Below, piece by piece: positions 11,741-23,007 of a stretch of DNA of 64,000 bases (positions within the stretch are counted from its first letter, which is position 1; the number at the start of each line of letters is the position of its first letter). A program made the position numbers and the translations under genes. The DNA is taken from the NCBI RefSeq assembly GCF_005239225.2, contig NC_133289.1, positions 15,794,889 through 15,858,888 of the forward strand, written 5' to 3'. The DNA comes from Populus alba. Its lineage: Eukaryota > Streptophyta > Magnoliopsida > Malpighiales > Salicaceae. The notes beneath the pieces are model-generated. The model made no database searches, was not told the DNA's origin, and saw nothing but the letters and a program-made list of their open reading frames with translations.

Positions 11741-12700
11741 AGAATACTTAAAATATTTTTTATATTTTTAATAATTTTTTATGTTATAAAAAAATTAATA
11801 TTAACCAACCATAAAACGCAAGCTAATATACTAGTTAGATGACAAAAGTTGTTTTCTAATTATTTTATTTTAAGCACCAATAACGACAAATTTGTTTTCT
11901 AGACCATTTTAACAGCACATATCCTCCATTTTAAATAAAGCCCTCACTCACTAAATATGTAGTTTTATACAATTTCTTCTTCTTTTTTCATTTTGTAGTT
12001 TTTCTTATTTTCTACAAAATCACCATGTCACTCAAAATTTTGTGACGTAAGAAATGGGAAAAAAAAGTTAAATTGCAATCCAACCTAAATTTTGAGGATT
12101 TAGGGTATGATTTTTCTTTGTAACACCCTTTGTCAAGATTTTTGGCAAAATTGTATAGGTGAAAAAATGTTTCAGGTAAATAGCATAATTGTTAAAAACA
12201 CAATGATCATTAATCATGTTTTTAAATTAAAAGTGCAATTAGTATTCATGTCTTTAAATAAGACACCTAAATTTCAATAGTTTTTTATATCAAACCTCAA
12301 ATTAACTCTTTTTAGAAAATCTAAACTATCCTAATCCAAAATTTACTTCAAATTAACTATAAACCAAACCCTAATTTCAAATTAACTCTAAACTAAATCC
12401 TAAACTACCCTAGCCCCAAATTAATTGAAAGTTATTTATATTTATCTTTTTGCTCAAACTATTTTATTTTTAAAATATTTTTTACCCTATGTTATTTTGA
12501 TAAAATATTTTTTAAACAGTGTCGAAGTAAAAAAAAAAAGGGAGGATTTAACTAAATTCGGCGAGAAAGCCGGGAGTTGCATGATACTGGACAAAAGAGT
12601 AACTTTTTGCATTAAATGCATGAATTTGGATTCTCTTTCCTTCAATGGTTTCCTATTGAAATGTTTGCACCCGTTATATGTTTCAAAGAAGAATAATTGT
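11741..12700. other. AT-rich intergenic DNA
   Basis: No gene or recognised element is visible. The stretch 12250-12420 has short direct repetition of CTAAACTA/AAATTAACT-like words. A 93-residue plus ORF (12425-12706) runs into the SINE and has no recognisable domain. Confidence 0.5.
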
Positions 12701-12701
12701 A

Positions 12702-12895
12702 CTTGAGGTCTTGGCCCAGCGGTTGAAGGGACTTGTTTTTTTTCTCTGTATCCTGGGTTCAAACCTCACCGTGCATGTCTGTCATCCTCACGGTGCCTTA
12801 CATGCTTACTGAGTTTGTAGGATGTTTAGTGAGCCGTGAGATTAGTCATGGTACACGCAAGCTGGCCCGGACACCCATGTAAATAAAAAAAAAAA
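12702..12895 (+). mobile_element. tRNA-derived SINE
   Basis: A polymerase III box A-like motif (TGGCCCAGCGG, 12712-12722) and a box B (GGTTCAAACC, 12756-12765) have tRNA-like spacing. They are followed by a non-tRNA body (CACGGTGCCTTACATGC, ...GTGAGCCGTGAG...) and an A-rich tail (12881-12895). This is the standard layout of a plant SINE, about 195 bp. Families of this kind are described in Salicaceae, but assignment to one needs alignment. No convincing target duplication was found by eye. Confidence 0.75.
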
Positions 12896-14320
12896 GTAAA
12901 ATTTATGACATCAGGGATTCGAAATAACACCCACAAACAAGGCAAAATTTTTTTTTTTTTTTTTTTGTAAAATTATCATATTAAATTCAAAAAAATTAAC
13001 AAGTTAATATAGATTTAAAAAGGTTTGGTGAAACAGTACAGTTTGACCATGTTGTATTTCAAAATCGTAACTTTTACTAAATATCATTAATTGTAAGCGC
13101 GACAACCATTGTCGCGTTTCAAAATCGAAACATTAAGTAAATGTCAAACTCCATTTTTTTTTACCTAAATTAGTCAACCAATTATATTAATCGATTGATC
13201 ATTTTATATAAAAATCATAATTTTATAAAGTTTTTATTCCAAATATATTTTATGAGTTAAAATAGACATCTTTATCCACCTTGTTAACTCAAAAATAGAC
13301 TTCAATAAAAATCTCAAAAAGTTATTGTTCACATAGTAACAAGTGATTTTTGAGCAGTCAGGTGTGAGTCTGTCATAATTAAATGAAGATCTGTCCCCAA
13401 TAGATTACATTTATGATCTAGCAATTAATTGCATTTTTATGAATTAGTGGGATAAGTCTAGACCCAGGATGAGGTCTGGTCACACCAAACTTTAATAGCA
13501 GCTCAAAGGAATCATAAATTTTTATCCGATCATTGGATTACACTCAAATTTTTATATGATTTTTTGAAATTAGTAGCCACTACTTTACTACGCAGACCGT
13601 CAAATCCTTAGATGTAAAATGTCTTATTGAGGCCCTCTAGTGTTGGTAATTTTAAGATTTTTCTTGTTATTCTCATAACCGGTTAATCAAAAAATAACAT
13701 GGTTTGACCATATCGAGCTTAAAAAGCGTGACATTTACTAATTATTATTATTTTTAGACATGATAATTATCTTATCGTGCTTTAAAATAATAACATTTAG
13801 TACAAATCATGATTCTAAAATACAACATTATTAGACTGAAATATTTCACTCTATCTTTTTAAACCCACATTAATTCTTCAATGTTTTTAAATTAACGTGA
13901 TAATTTCCCAATTTATCTGGGAGAAAAAAAAGTTACAAAGATGAGGTTCAGTGTACGTACCACTTTATGCACAAGACTACAGGCTACAGCTGCATTTTGT
14001 GCACCCTTTTCTTATATTACAAAGTTGTTCAAGAGATGTTTTGTCCTTGGCATGTGTGCCCTTGTCTTTTTTTTTCATTTGTTTCTCCTAATGACGTGAA
14101 CCTTTTTTCTGGGCTGCCCAGCTTTTTATACCGCTTGCATGTTTTGTCAATCTGAAACGTTTAATTCGATCTCATTGTTTGTGTGCAGTTTTTTCTCTTT
14201 CCTTTTCTTCTTTTTTGTCCAGGGATTATGCTTGCTTAAAGAAATTTGAAAAAAAAAAAAATGCTTCCTTGCCTAATTCCCTTCTTTCTTGACCACGTAC
14301 ACCTACTTACTAATGATAAT
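12896..14320. repeat. AT-rich DNA with scattered terminus-like repeats
   Basis: No gene is visible. Around 13020-13145 and 13685-13800, sequence of the form GGTGAAACAGTACAGTTTGACCA, then TTTCAAAATCG.AAC and (A)TTAAGTAAATGTC, recurs. Similar sequence lies at 16150-16310 and, inverted, at 27660-27790. These look like ends or fragments of one dispersed DNA-transposon family. The small ORF 13967-14155 is not called. Confidence 0.35.
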
Positions 14321-14327
14321 TTAGAGT

Positions 14328-14520
14328 TTGTTTGGTATTGTGTTTTTGGTTATTTTTTAAATTATTTTTTATTTAAAAATATATTAAAATAATATATTTT
14401 TTATTTTTTAAAATTTATTTTTCATATAGGTAAATTAAAATGATATGAAAACACATAAATATTAATTTAAATTAAAAAAAAAATCAACATCTTTTCAAAC
14501 GTTTTTAAACAAAAAATAAA
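14328..14520 (+). repeat. AT-rich dispersed repeat (copy 1)
   Basis: It contains the blocks TTTAAAAATATATTAAAATAA, TTTTTTATTTTTTAAAAT and ATGATATGAAAACA, followed by ATATTAATTTAAA.TAAAAAAAA. The same order recurs at 30395-30560, 48605-48785 and 52197-52392, and inverted near 48150-48260. It is noncoding. I recognise it as a very common poplar-type repeat but cannot assign it to a MITE or SINE class. Confidence 0.5.
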
Positions 14521-16149
14521 TAAATAAACTTTTGTCTTTTCTTATTTATTCAATAGTACTTTTTGGTAACTACTTAATGGCTATCTTGTTTTAAACGCAA
14601 AGGACAAATTTTCGTTAAAGAAAAACAACAAGGACGATAGAAGGAATCCTAATTCCTAAACCCTTTATATTTAGTTTTGTTTTAATGAAAAAATATGTAT
14701 TGCAAAAGAGTTAATGATTTAAATTTTGAAAAAATATATATTTTATTAGATGAATTTTTTTTATGAATGCATTTTTTATACAAAAAAATATATCATTTTT
14801 ATTCTAAGCATATTTTCTGAATAAAAGATTAAAAGCCACTAAAATAAATAATTATAAAAATCTCAATTATTTAAATTAAAAAGAGAAAATTTTTTTTATT
14901 CAAAACTTATTTTCCTCATTCATTCATTTCTTATTTGTTTCAATACAAATATTTTTTTTATCACAGTCGTTGCTTTTTAAATAAAAACTTAATAAAAAAT
15001 GATTAGAAAAGTTAAGTTTAATAAAAAAAAATCATGACTTAATATTGTGATGTGATAAAACAATAAAAAAAAAATTAGTCTAAAATAATCATGTTAAAAA
15101 TTTATAATAAAATATTTTTTTATTTCTAATTAATGTTCATGAGATTTGTTTTTCATAAATTTTGCATATTGGGTTTGTATATAGTAATTCACAAAGCAAT
15201 TATTAACACTATTATAATATAATCGTTTTTTGAAAACCATGGAAAAATTGGATTATATGTTATTTTAATTTTTTTATTTATAGTGAATTTGACTCACAAT
15301 TAAAAAAAATGAAAGGAAATATAAAAAGAGATCAAGTGTAATTAGGCCTAGGAATATTGGGTTGCATGTATGGCTAAAAAATAGAGTCAGGCCTCCTCGT
15401 CTAAAATGTCTTGCTCTTGCTTCTAACCCTTTTCTTTTTAAATAAATTTGTAATTGATACAGCTGAGTTGTATCAAGATTATAGCGTGGATCTTGCTTGT
15501 TTGAGTTTATGTAGGAAATAGACGGTTGACGTGTCATTCGCCTAGTTTTTTAAAAAAAAAATTAAATGGACAATGTTTTGTTTGTCTAGAATTTGAGTTC
15601 TTAGATTTAAAAAATATATATTTTAATTTATTTTTATCTTAAAATATCTAAGAAAAGATTTTAGACACCTAATTAAACTTATTTATAACCCCAAAAACAC
15701 TATAAGATCGGTCCAAAAAATAGATCAATTAAGAAAAAAGATCAATTTGTTATTAACTCAATAAAAAAAAAAAAAGTGTCTAATATCCGTAAATATATCA
15801 GTCAACACATACCATGGCTACTTAATTATTTAAGTTTCCAGTAATTAGGTACTCTAAGTGTCTATGAAACAAGAATACTAAAGCTATAGTTAATATATAA
15901 ACTTAATTACGTGATCTGATCCAAATTGTTATCTACTCTCATCATCCTAATAATATACAATTCGAAATTTATCACCATATGTAGGGTAGTATAATATTAT
16001 TAAGTTAAAATTCCGATAATCAGATGATATACAATTGATTTTTGTTAAATATGGATCACAATAGGATTTGGGTTCTCTCAAAATCATATAAGAAGGGATA
16101 AATTGGGCAATTAACACCTAAAATATAATTAAATGTTGAAATAGCACAA
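14521..16149. other. AT-rich intergenic DNA, no gene seen
   Basis: Long A and T runs and low-complexity sequence. The 87-residue minus ORF at 15274-15537 has no recognisable domain and no supporting splice or promoter context. Confidence 0.5.
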
Positions 16150-17173
16150 GATGAAATTTTTTTGGTGAAATAACATAGTTTGAAGATATCCCGGTTCAGA
16201 AAACAAAACATTTGACAACTAATATCGCGGTTCATAATCGCAACATTAATAAAATATCATATTTCTAAACTGTGATATTATTGAAATGTCGTGGTTCACA
16301 ACCATTTTGTAAAATGGTTGAATATTTGATAAAATAGTTAAATTGTAGCCAAATAGTCTTACTGTTTTGGTTCCAGTAAGGTTTTGGATCATTTTGTGTT
16401 TTAAGCCTATAAAATCATAGTTTTTGTTAATCTAAAATTTTATTTACTTTATGATTTTAGAGAGTTAAGAGATTTACAATTTTATCAAAAATTGGATATA
16501 GTTTTCTCTATATAGGAACTATACCTAAAATTTTATCCCACTTAAAAAAAACTACAAAAAACCATAATAACCACAATCAACAAATTCCATCTAAACTCAA
16601 CATATTCTCATATTTCATAATCAACAATATACATGAAAAAAAATATAAAATAATTCAACAATACAATATTTAAGTAATCCCAGAATACATAAACATAACT
16701 CATGTATTTATTTATGTCTACGTCATCTACTGGATAATCCAGGCTTATCAGTAGCACGACCGGATCTAGCTCTCACTCTTACCTAAATGGCATCGACCTC
16801 TGCCATGGTATCATCAAGATTTAACCTCTCTCTAAAGGTTTCAAGTCTAGTATGGCAAACATTTAACCACCTGGACGTTATGGTGTGAACTTCATTTTCT
16901 TTGCCAATACTATGAAGATAAGATGTGGCCTCTCGACCATCCTGTAGCAAGAAGCCAATTTAATATTAATAAAAACATTAATGTTAAAGTAAAAGATAAA
17001 TACATAAAACTCAGTAGTTAACATATATTAATCATAAAAAGACTTTATTACTTACATGATGTTGAATCCGCTAGGCATGTTGCTTGTACTGCATATATCT
17101 AGTGGAGAAACCTACTCGGGATCTAGAGTAATGATATGTTGTGTTATAGTCATATACCAAATCATATACTCCT
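16150..17173 (-). mobile_element. Left half of an unidentified element, interrupted by the LTR retrotransposon
   Basis: On the minus strand, exon-like pieces lie at about 17170-17058 (ending in a donor-like CATCAT|GTAAGTAA) and 16945-16780 (reading about DGREATSYLHSIGKEN...). They are separated by an AT-rich intron-like stretch. The outer sequence (16150-16310) resembles the repeat termini near 13020 and 13690, and a loosely inverted counterpart lies at 27660-27790. The LTR element entered this sequence at CTCCT (17169-17173). The coding family was not recognised, and stop codons suggest it is dead. Confidence 0.35.
17169..17173. repeat. Target-site duplication CTCCT (left)
   Basis: CTCCT precedes the LTR boundary TGTCGCACCC on the plus strand, and the identical pentamer follows the other LTR at 26810-26814. 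A 5-bp duplication is the usual size for Ty3/gypsy and Ty1/copia integrases. Confidence 0.9.
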
Positions 17174-17866
17174 TGTCGCACCCGACATCACGGCGGCCCT
17201 AAAAATAATAATTCTCGATTACGGAAAAAAGAACAGATTCTGGCATCCGGTTCTTTTATAAAAATGTCTTGTTTGAGGAGTCGCCACCTAGTATTATGAT
17301 CACTAGAAACCCTAACTGGTCAATAGAGATTCTATGGTTCGGGATTGGTTACGTAAAAGGGAAGATATTATCACCCCTTAAACGTTCTGCCTAAGGCAAA
17401 CTGCATTGCTAGTTTTGTCTTAAATTGCTAAATGTTTATTAGTTTATGCTATGATGATTTGTTTAAATATTCCTGACTCTGGCGCCAGTGAATATTCGAG
17501 CTCGAATAATTCCAACTCTGGCATTGGTAAAAATTCGTAGCTAAGAAAAAAAAATTAGATCAATATTTTTTTTTATTCCCTACTCTAGCATCCATGAATA
17601 AATAAATAAAAATAAATTTATTTTTATGCATGCACATATTTTTTATTTATCTGGCTAAACAAAATAAAAATACAACGAATAAAAATAATATAAATTTAAA
17701 CCGGTATTTTTATTCCTGACTCTGGCGTCAGTGAATAAACCAATAAATTTACATTATTTTTATTCGTGCATACATATTTTTTATTTTTTCTATTTTTCTA
17801 TTTTTTTATTTTTATTTTTTTCTATTTTTTTATTTATTTATGTTGCATGGTCTCAAAAAAAAGGTT

Positions 17867-17938
17867 GGGTCACTGGTCCAAACCAGTGACCCGGTTGGCC
17901 ACTGTTACATGCATGCGTGAATCACTCACGCATGCATG
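17867..17938. other. Paired hairpins in 3' LTR
   Basis: Hairpin one has the arms GGGTCACTGGT (17867-17877) and ACCAGTGACCC (17882-17892) with a CCAA loop. Hairpin two has CATGCATGCGTGA (17908-17920) and its complement (17926-17938) with an ATCAC loop. Both arm pairs are perfect. On the transcribed minus strand they lie just downstream of the splice donor at 17985-17990. Confidence 0.8.
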
Positions 17939-18939
17939 CAGCAGTAATAGGTAATTAATTTACCAAAAGAAGGAAAGCTGAAGGACTTACCTGGCAAGGC
18001 CGAGGGAGACGGCTGCTTCAATGGAAAACTGCTGGATGTCACGGTGAGGAAGAGCTGCTGGGGTGGCGCAGCTGCAGGGTGAAGGCGAAGACGATGTCGA
18101 TGGTGACGGAGGCTGGCCCGATTGCTACTGCTTCCCCCTCTGTTTCTGTTGCTCTGCATCTTCTCTAGTCTGTTCTGCTTTCCTCTTTGTTTTATTTGCT
18201 TCTCTCTCTCTCTCGTCGGTTCACCCTCTCCTCCCAGTTCCCCTGTTCTTTCTTCCCCTCCTCGGTTCTGCTCCTTTTCTCAAGCTTTTTCTTTGGTTTC
18301 TAATTTCTTCTCCGGTTCTGTGGTCTCCCCTGTCTTCCCCCAAGTTTTTTTTCTTCTGCTCGTGGCTTTCTTCTTTAGCCTCCTCTGTTTCTTTGAGAAG
18401 AAACAGAGGAACGAAAGTCTTTTTTTTTAAGTCTCCCCGGTTCTGTGATCACCAGTGGCTTTTCGGTTCTCTCCTCCCCCTCCTGGTTCAGTCTCCTATG
18501 CTTTCTTCTCTTCCTGCGTCTTCTCCCATGCGTTCTTTCTTTTCCACAGTTCGTGGCTCCCTTTTTTTCTTTTTTTCCTCTCCTCGGTTCTGTCCCTTTT
18601 CCTCAATGCTGTGTTTGCTCTCTTCTAGTTTTCGTTCGTCCTTTTCTCTAACTCTCCCCCCTTTTCTCCATCCGTTTTTTCTGGTTTTATCCTCCCTTAG
18701 AATGCCATCCGGTTGATCACGTTCTCTGTTTTAATGCAGGAGTAAAGGCAGCAGTTTTCTTCTTTTTTTTCGGGTGAAGAAGATGAAGAGTGTTGAGGTT
18801 ATTTTGCCTTTTGGTCTTTGATGTTTTGAAAGTGTTGTAATCAAGCCCTTGGATAAACTTTAATTGGACCCCTGCATTTCAGTGCATTTTAAGTTGGTCC
18901 TGGGATTTTAATTTTCGCAATTTGGACCCCAATTAAACC

Positions 18940-19240
18940 CCAAACTTTGATATTTCTTCAATTAAATCCCTAATTGGATTAATTAAATTAAATTTCAAGC
19001 TTAATTAAGTCCAAAAACTTATCAACTCTCCAATTAAATCCTTGATTGGATTAATTAAATTAAATTTCAAGCTTAATTAAGTCTCAAAACTTATCAATTC
19101 TCCAATTAAGCCCTTAATTGGATTAATTAGATTAATTTTCAAGCTTAATTAAGTCTCAAAACTTATAAATTCTCCACTTAAATCCTTGATTGGATTAATT
19201 AGATTAATTTCAAAATTTAATTAAACCCCAAAGCTTCTAA
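18940..19240. repeat. Four 72-bp tandem repeats in LTR (U3 side)
   Basis: TTGGATTAATTA-type units start at 18974, 19046, 19118 and 19190, an exact 72-base spacing. Each has CTCCA.TTAA...C.TTGATTGG, AATTTCAAGCTTAATTAAGT and CAAAACTTAT blocks. The array lies near the 5' end of the LTR in element orientation, where enhancers of retroelements are found. The other LTR carries the same array. Confidence 0.85.
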
Positions 19241-19399
19241 TCATGTTGCTCTTAACCTAAATTTTAATTCATTCTTTATTTATTTCATTTTACTTTTTTT
19301 CATCATTATTATTTTTTTATCATCATTTTTTTATCCTTTTCAGTAAATGAAATAATAATAATAAAAATAAGAATGGTCAAAAATTGAGTTATGACAGTT

Positions 19400-19410
19400 G
19401 CCCCCTCTTT
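19400..19410 (-). other. Polypurine tract
   Basis: The minus strand reads AAAGAGGGGGC, followed by AAC and then the LTR start TGTCATAACTC. In LTR elements this primes plus-strand DNA synthesis. Its place beside the left LTR makes that LTR the 3' one. Confidence 0.8.
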
Positions 19411-19639
19411 ATAATATTTATAATGCAAAGATATTGGAAAATTTCATTTTCTTTTAGCTTTGTGCAGTAAATTTATAAAGAAAAGTAGATAAAGAAAGAA
19501 CCCCTTTTTTTTTAGTTTTGAAAACTTCGAAAACAGTAGATTGACACACGACCTTTACAGAGAGATGTAGAAATCAAGAAACAAATCATTTGGAAGATGA
19601 CCTTTTTTTTTTTGTTTTTTTTTGTTTTAATGGATCAAA

Positions 19640-20125
19640 TTGTTTTGAGCAACCTGCCCGATGATAAAAGTAACACGAAGAATTTCGCGAATGGTCTAAT
19701 TGTTTCAGGCAACCTGCCCGATGATTGGAAAAAAACGAGGATGATTTTTTTTTTTATAGGATGGTCACATTGTAATGGGTTACCAGCCCAGGTGGTCACA
19801 TTGTAATGGGTTACCTGCCCAATTGGTATATTGTAATGGGTTACCAGCCCAGGTGGTCACATTGTAATGGGTTACGTACCTAGTTGGTATATTGTAATGG
19901 GTTACCAACCCAGATGGTCACATTGTAATGGGTTACCTGCCCAGATGGTCACATTGTAATGGGTTACCAACCCAGTTGGTCATATTGTAATGGGTTACCA
20001 ACCCAGATGGTCACATTGTAATGGGTTACCTGCCCAGTTGGTATATTGTAATGGGTTACCAACCCAGATGGTCACATTGTAATGGGTTACCTGCCCAGTT
20101 GGTATATTGTAATGGGTTACCTGCC
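19640..20125. repeat. Minisatellite array A, about 30-bp unit
   Basis: Twelve copies of ATTGTAATGGGTTAC followed by C.(A/G)CCCAG..GGT occur between 19769 and 20125 at 29-32 base spacing, with alternating CCAACCCAG and CTGCCCAG variants. More diverged relatives, with GGTCTAATTGTTTCAGGCAA and CCTGCCCGATGA, precede them from about 19630, and one follows the second array at 20724-20750. The array lies between gag and the 3' LTR of the retroelement. Confidence 0.85.
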
Positions 20126-20213
20126 CAGTAGAAAAATACGAGGGTTTTTTTTTTTTTTTCAAAAGTGGTCTAATTCACATAGATTTGAAGGAGGTGGAAA
20201 AAATGACATGATA

Positions 20214-20700
20214 GGGCTTGAAGGCGCACTATTCCAAAAGATGGAAGCTCAAAGGAAATGAGGGCTCGGAGGTGCGCTCGAAAGGGAATGAGGGCTCGAA
20301 AACGCACTCAAAAGGAGGTAGGATAGGAAATGCACTACCTTTGATGGTCGAGGGCTTGAAGGCGCACTCGAAAAGAAATGAGGTGAGGGCTCGAAGGCGC
20401 ACTCAAAAGGAGGTAGGATAGGAAATGCACTACCTTTGATGGTCGAGGGCTCGAATGCGCGCTCGAAAAGAAATGAGGTGAGGGCTCGAAGGTGCACTCA
20501 AAAGGAGGTAGGATAGGAAATGCACTACCTTTGATGGTCGAGGGCTCGAATGCGCACTCGAAAAGAGATGAGGAGAGGGCTCGAAGGCGCGCTCGAATGA
20601 AGATAAGACGAGGGCTCGAAGGTGCGCTTGAATTGAGGTAGGATATGAAATGCACTACCTATGATGGTCGATGGCTTGAAGGCGCACTCGAAAAAGGTGG
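20214..20700. repeat. Minisatellite array B with higher-order period
   Basis: The unit AGGGCTCGAAGGCGCACTCGAA recurs about every 30-35 bases. Sets of units plus a spacer (GGTAGGATAGGAAATGCAC, then TACCTTTGATGGTCG) repeat as a block of 95 bases: GGTCG lies at 20346, 20441 and 20536, then 20666 after a longer block. Several minus-strand ORFs with FECAFEPSP-like repeats are translations of this array and are not genes. Confidence 0.85.
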
Positions 20701-20859
20701 AAAAACACAGAGATTTTTCAGGTGGTCTAATTCTCATGGGCGGCCTGCCCAGGATGAAAAATTCTCAAAAAATGAAAAAATTTCAAAAGCAAATTCAATC
20801 TTGGCCATTTCAAGTTGGCCTTCCACTTGATGGATTTCGTTGGAATTTTCTCATATGAA

Positions 20860-23007
20860 ATTTGCAAAACTCATTGTTCAATGTCTCGAAGTTTAGATGA
20901 TATGCATGCATCTTTACCTGTTTTGAAATATAGGCCCCCATTTCTTCTTAGTCTTCTTGTTGCTTGACTGATGAAGACTTGCTACCTCTGATTCGGGTCA
21001 TCTTTGTCACTTGGCTTCTAGCCCACTTGAGTTAGCCCATGTAAATCTATTTCCAGATTTGTTTGCACAACTCAACCTTTGTGGTGCCTATCGTGACCCA
21101 CTTGCTTGTTAGAGATTTTCTATCTCGTCAAATAATTTGAGAGGATCATTCATTACCCCTCGTCTCACTTCTAAAAACATTCGGTATCACTTGTTGAAAG
21201 GATCAAACTGTCTTTCATAAACCAAAATGCCCCCTTGTCTTGTTGTAAGGAATGATAGATTTTCCTTAAACACAATATTGCTCCCTTGTACTGGTCATTG
21301 CCCTTAAGTTTGCTTTATCAGCGACTTAGATAAATAATGGTTTTAAGAGGTCATTCTCTCATTTCTCTCCTTTTCAGTTTGGTGAAGGATTATGGATCTA
21401 GGATGAATCTTGAAATCTTGATCTTGCATTTTGAAAACAAAAATTATTTTGATGTGAGTCTAAAACAATTTGCTTTTGAAATCTTGCAACTCCTTGGTTA
21501 TTTTCTTTCTTGGAAAAGAGATTATTTGCTCTTGTGTTTGGCAATGATATCTTCGGTGAAAATACATCATGAGATGACCTTTTTTCAAAGTGAAGGGCTC
21601 AAGAAAAAGCTCGAGGTTTTGTTTGAGAAAAATTTCTCTTTTTGAACACTCATTTTTATCAGCATGAATAATAATGAATAGCTTATTCTTGAGGTCATGA
21701 ATCTTATGAAAAAAATATTCTTTGCATTTTGAGAGCATTGTTTATTGTTCTAGGTTGCTTGCTTGCTTGATTAGAAATGACTTCTACAGATACGTAACGT
21801 AGGCTGTGGTTTTTGGCTATGAAAAAAAAGAATATAAGGCTCAAAGAGTGTTTCAGGGTTTCAAAGACTGAAGATCACGATCAATAGTTTGAATTTTGAC
21901 GTCATTCTTATTTTCTTTTGCCGCACTTCTTTGATTTGCTGCTTCTTCTTTTTTATTGTTTTGCTAGGGCATACTCATTTTATCTTGGATGTCACCCTTT
22001 TTAATGATTTGGGCATGCCCCCTAGCTTTTGAGTTTCTTGGGCTCTTTATGCCTTTTTGGCTTTCTTGCAGCATTTTCTATTTTCTCATTGAATTTTCTC
22101 TTGCCCCCCAGTGTGGGGTGTGATCCTAGTTGGGATTTTTTTTTTTTTCATGAAAGAAAATTTATTCAGGCTCAAAAAGGGATCACAAGGGATATACTTA
22201 TTTTAGAACGTGAAAGGAATAACAAAAATGGCCTTTCCTCATTTCAAGTGCAAGCAGTTAAGATCAATAAACTTTGACCTCATCCGGTATGATGGTTTGG
22301 TCTTTGCAAAGATGCATTTCATTAGTCATGAGTAACGAGTTCACTACATACCATTATTCATACATTTAAAAACACACGATTCAAGAGTCATAGGGTAAGG
22401 GTGTTTATTCATTTCTTTTTTCCTTTTTTTCTTTTTTTTCTTTTTTTTGGTTTATAATTTAATCACCTCAAAGATGGAGTTACTTGATTCAACTGTCATT
22501 CTACAAGTAGAATGTTAAAAATATCATTTTTAAAAGAACATCAAATTATTTTTTTGAAATCAAAATACCAGATCAATTTTTCAAAACTCCAATAGGGAAA
22601 CTGATTTTGGTAAAAGAGATGAATTGCATCTATGAGATCATGCGAGGCTTCAAAGATGTGTTTGTGAATCTTTATAAGAAAACTCTCTCAGAAAAAAAAA
22701 ATGAATAATGATAATTGTAAACATGATTAAATGACAAACTCATTATTTCATTGAAACTTTGGAAAATAAGTTAAAAAAGAAAGAACTTATGACTACATCT
22801 TGGGCTGTGAATATTGGCATGATAACATATAAAGGGGCTAAACATTTAGTGATCACTGATTGGAATTTCTAGAATCAATCATTCATTCTCCTTGACAAGG
22901 GCATCTTTTCAACAATCAATTGAAGTCATTTGTAGATCATTCTTGACCTAATATCACCATAGCTTTATCTTCAAGATAGTTGATTTCTGAGAGTTGGTGT
23001 GAAGCAA
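20860..23007. other. Noncoding interior of the LTR retrotransposon
   Basis: Between gag and array B no pol domain is found on either strand. ORFs up to about 100 residues (21337-21645 plus, 21738-21460 minus, 22029-22277 plus) show no recognised motif. Internal poly-T tracts lie at about 22138-22150 and 22410-22450. Confidence 0.6.

Larger units (their letters stand above)
17174..19396 (-). repeat. 3' LTR
   Basis: It runs, on the minus strand, from TGTCATAACTC to ...GGGTGCGACA, with TG...CA ends. It contains four 72-bp repeats near its start in element orientation, a pyrimidine-rich plus strand, a splice donor (17985-17990) and two hairpins. The 217-residue plus-strand ORF (18063-18716) is antisense, serine/leucine/phenylalanine-rich low-complexity translation and is not a gene. 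Confidence 0.92.

Noticed and set aside
12702..12775. Functional tRNA gene
   Set aside because: Boxes A and B are present, but the acceptor stem and anticodon arm cannot be formed and an A-rich tail follows, so it is called a SINE.
18063..18716. 217-residue plus-strand ORF, repeated almost exactly at 25476-26129
   Set aside because: It lies antisense within both LTRs and consists of Ser/Leu/Phe-rich low-complexity sequence. The copies are alike because the LTRs are alike, not because a protein is conserved.
20249..20737. Overlapping minus-strand ORFs with FECAFEPSP-type repeats
   Set aside because: They are translations of minisatellite array B inside the retrotransposon. Reading-frame openness follows from the unit lacking stops.
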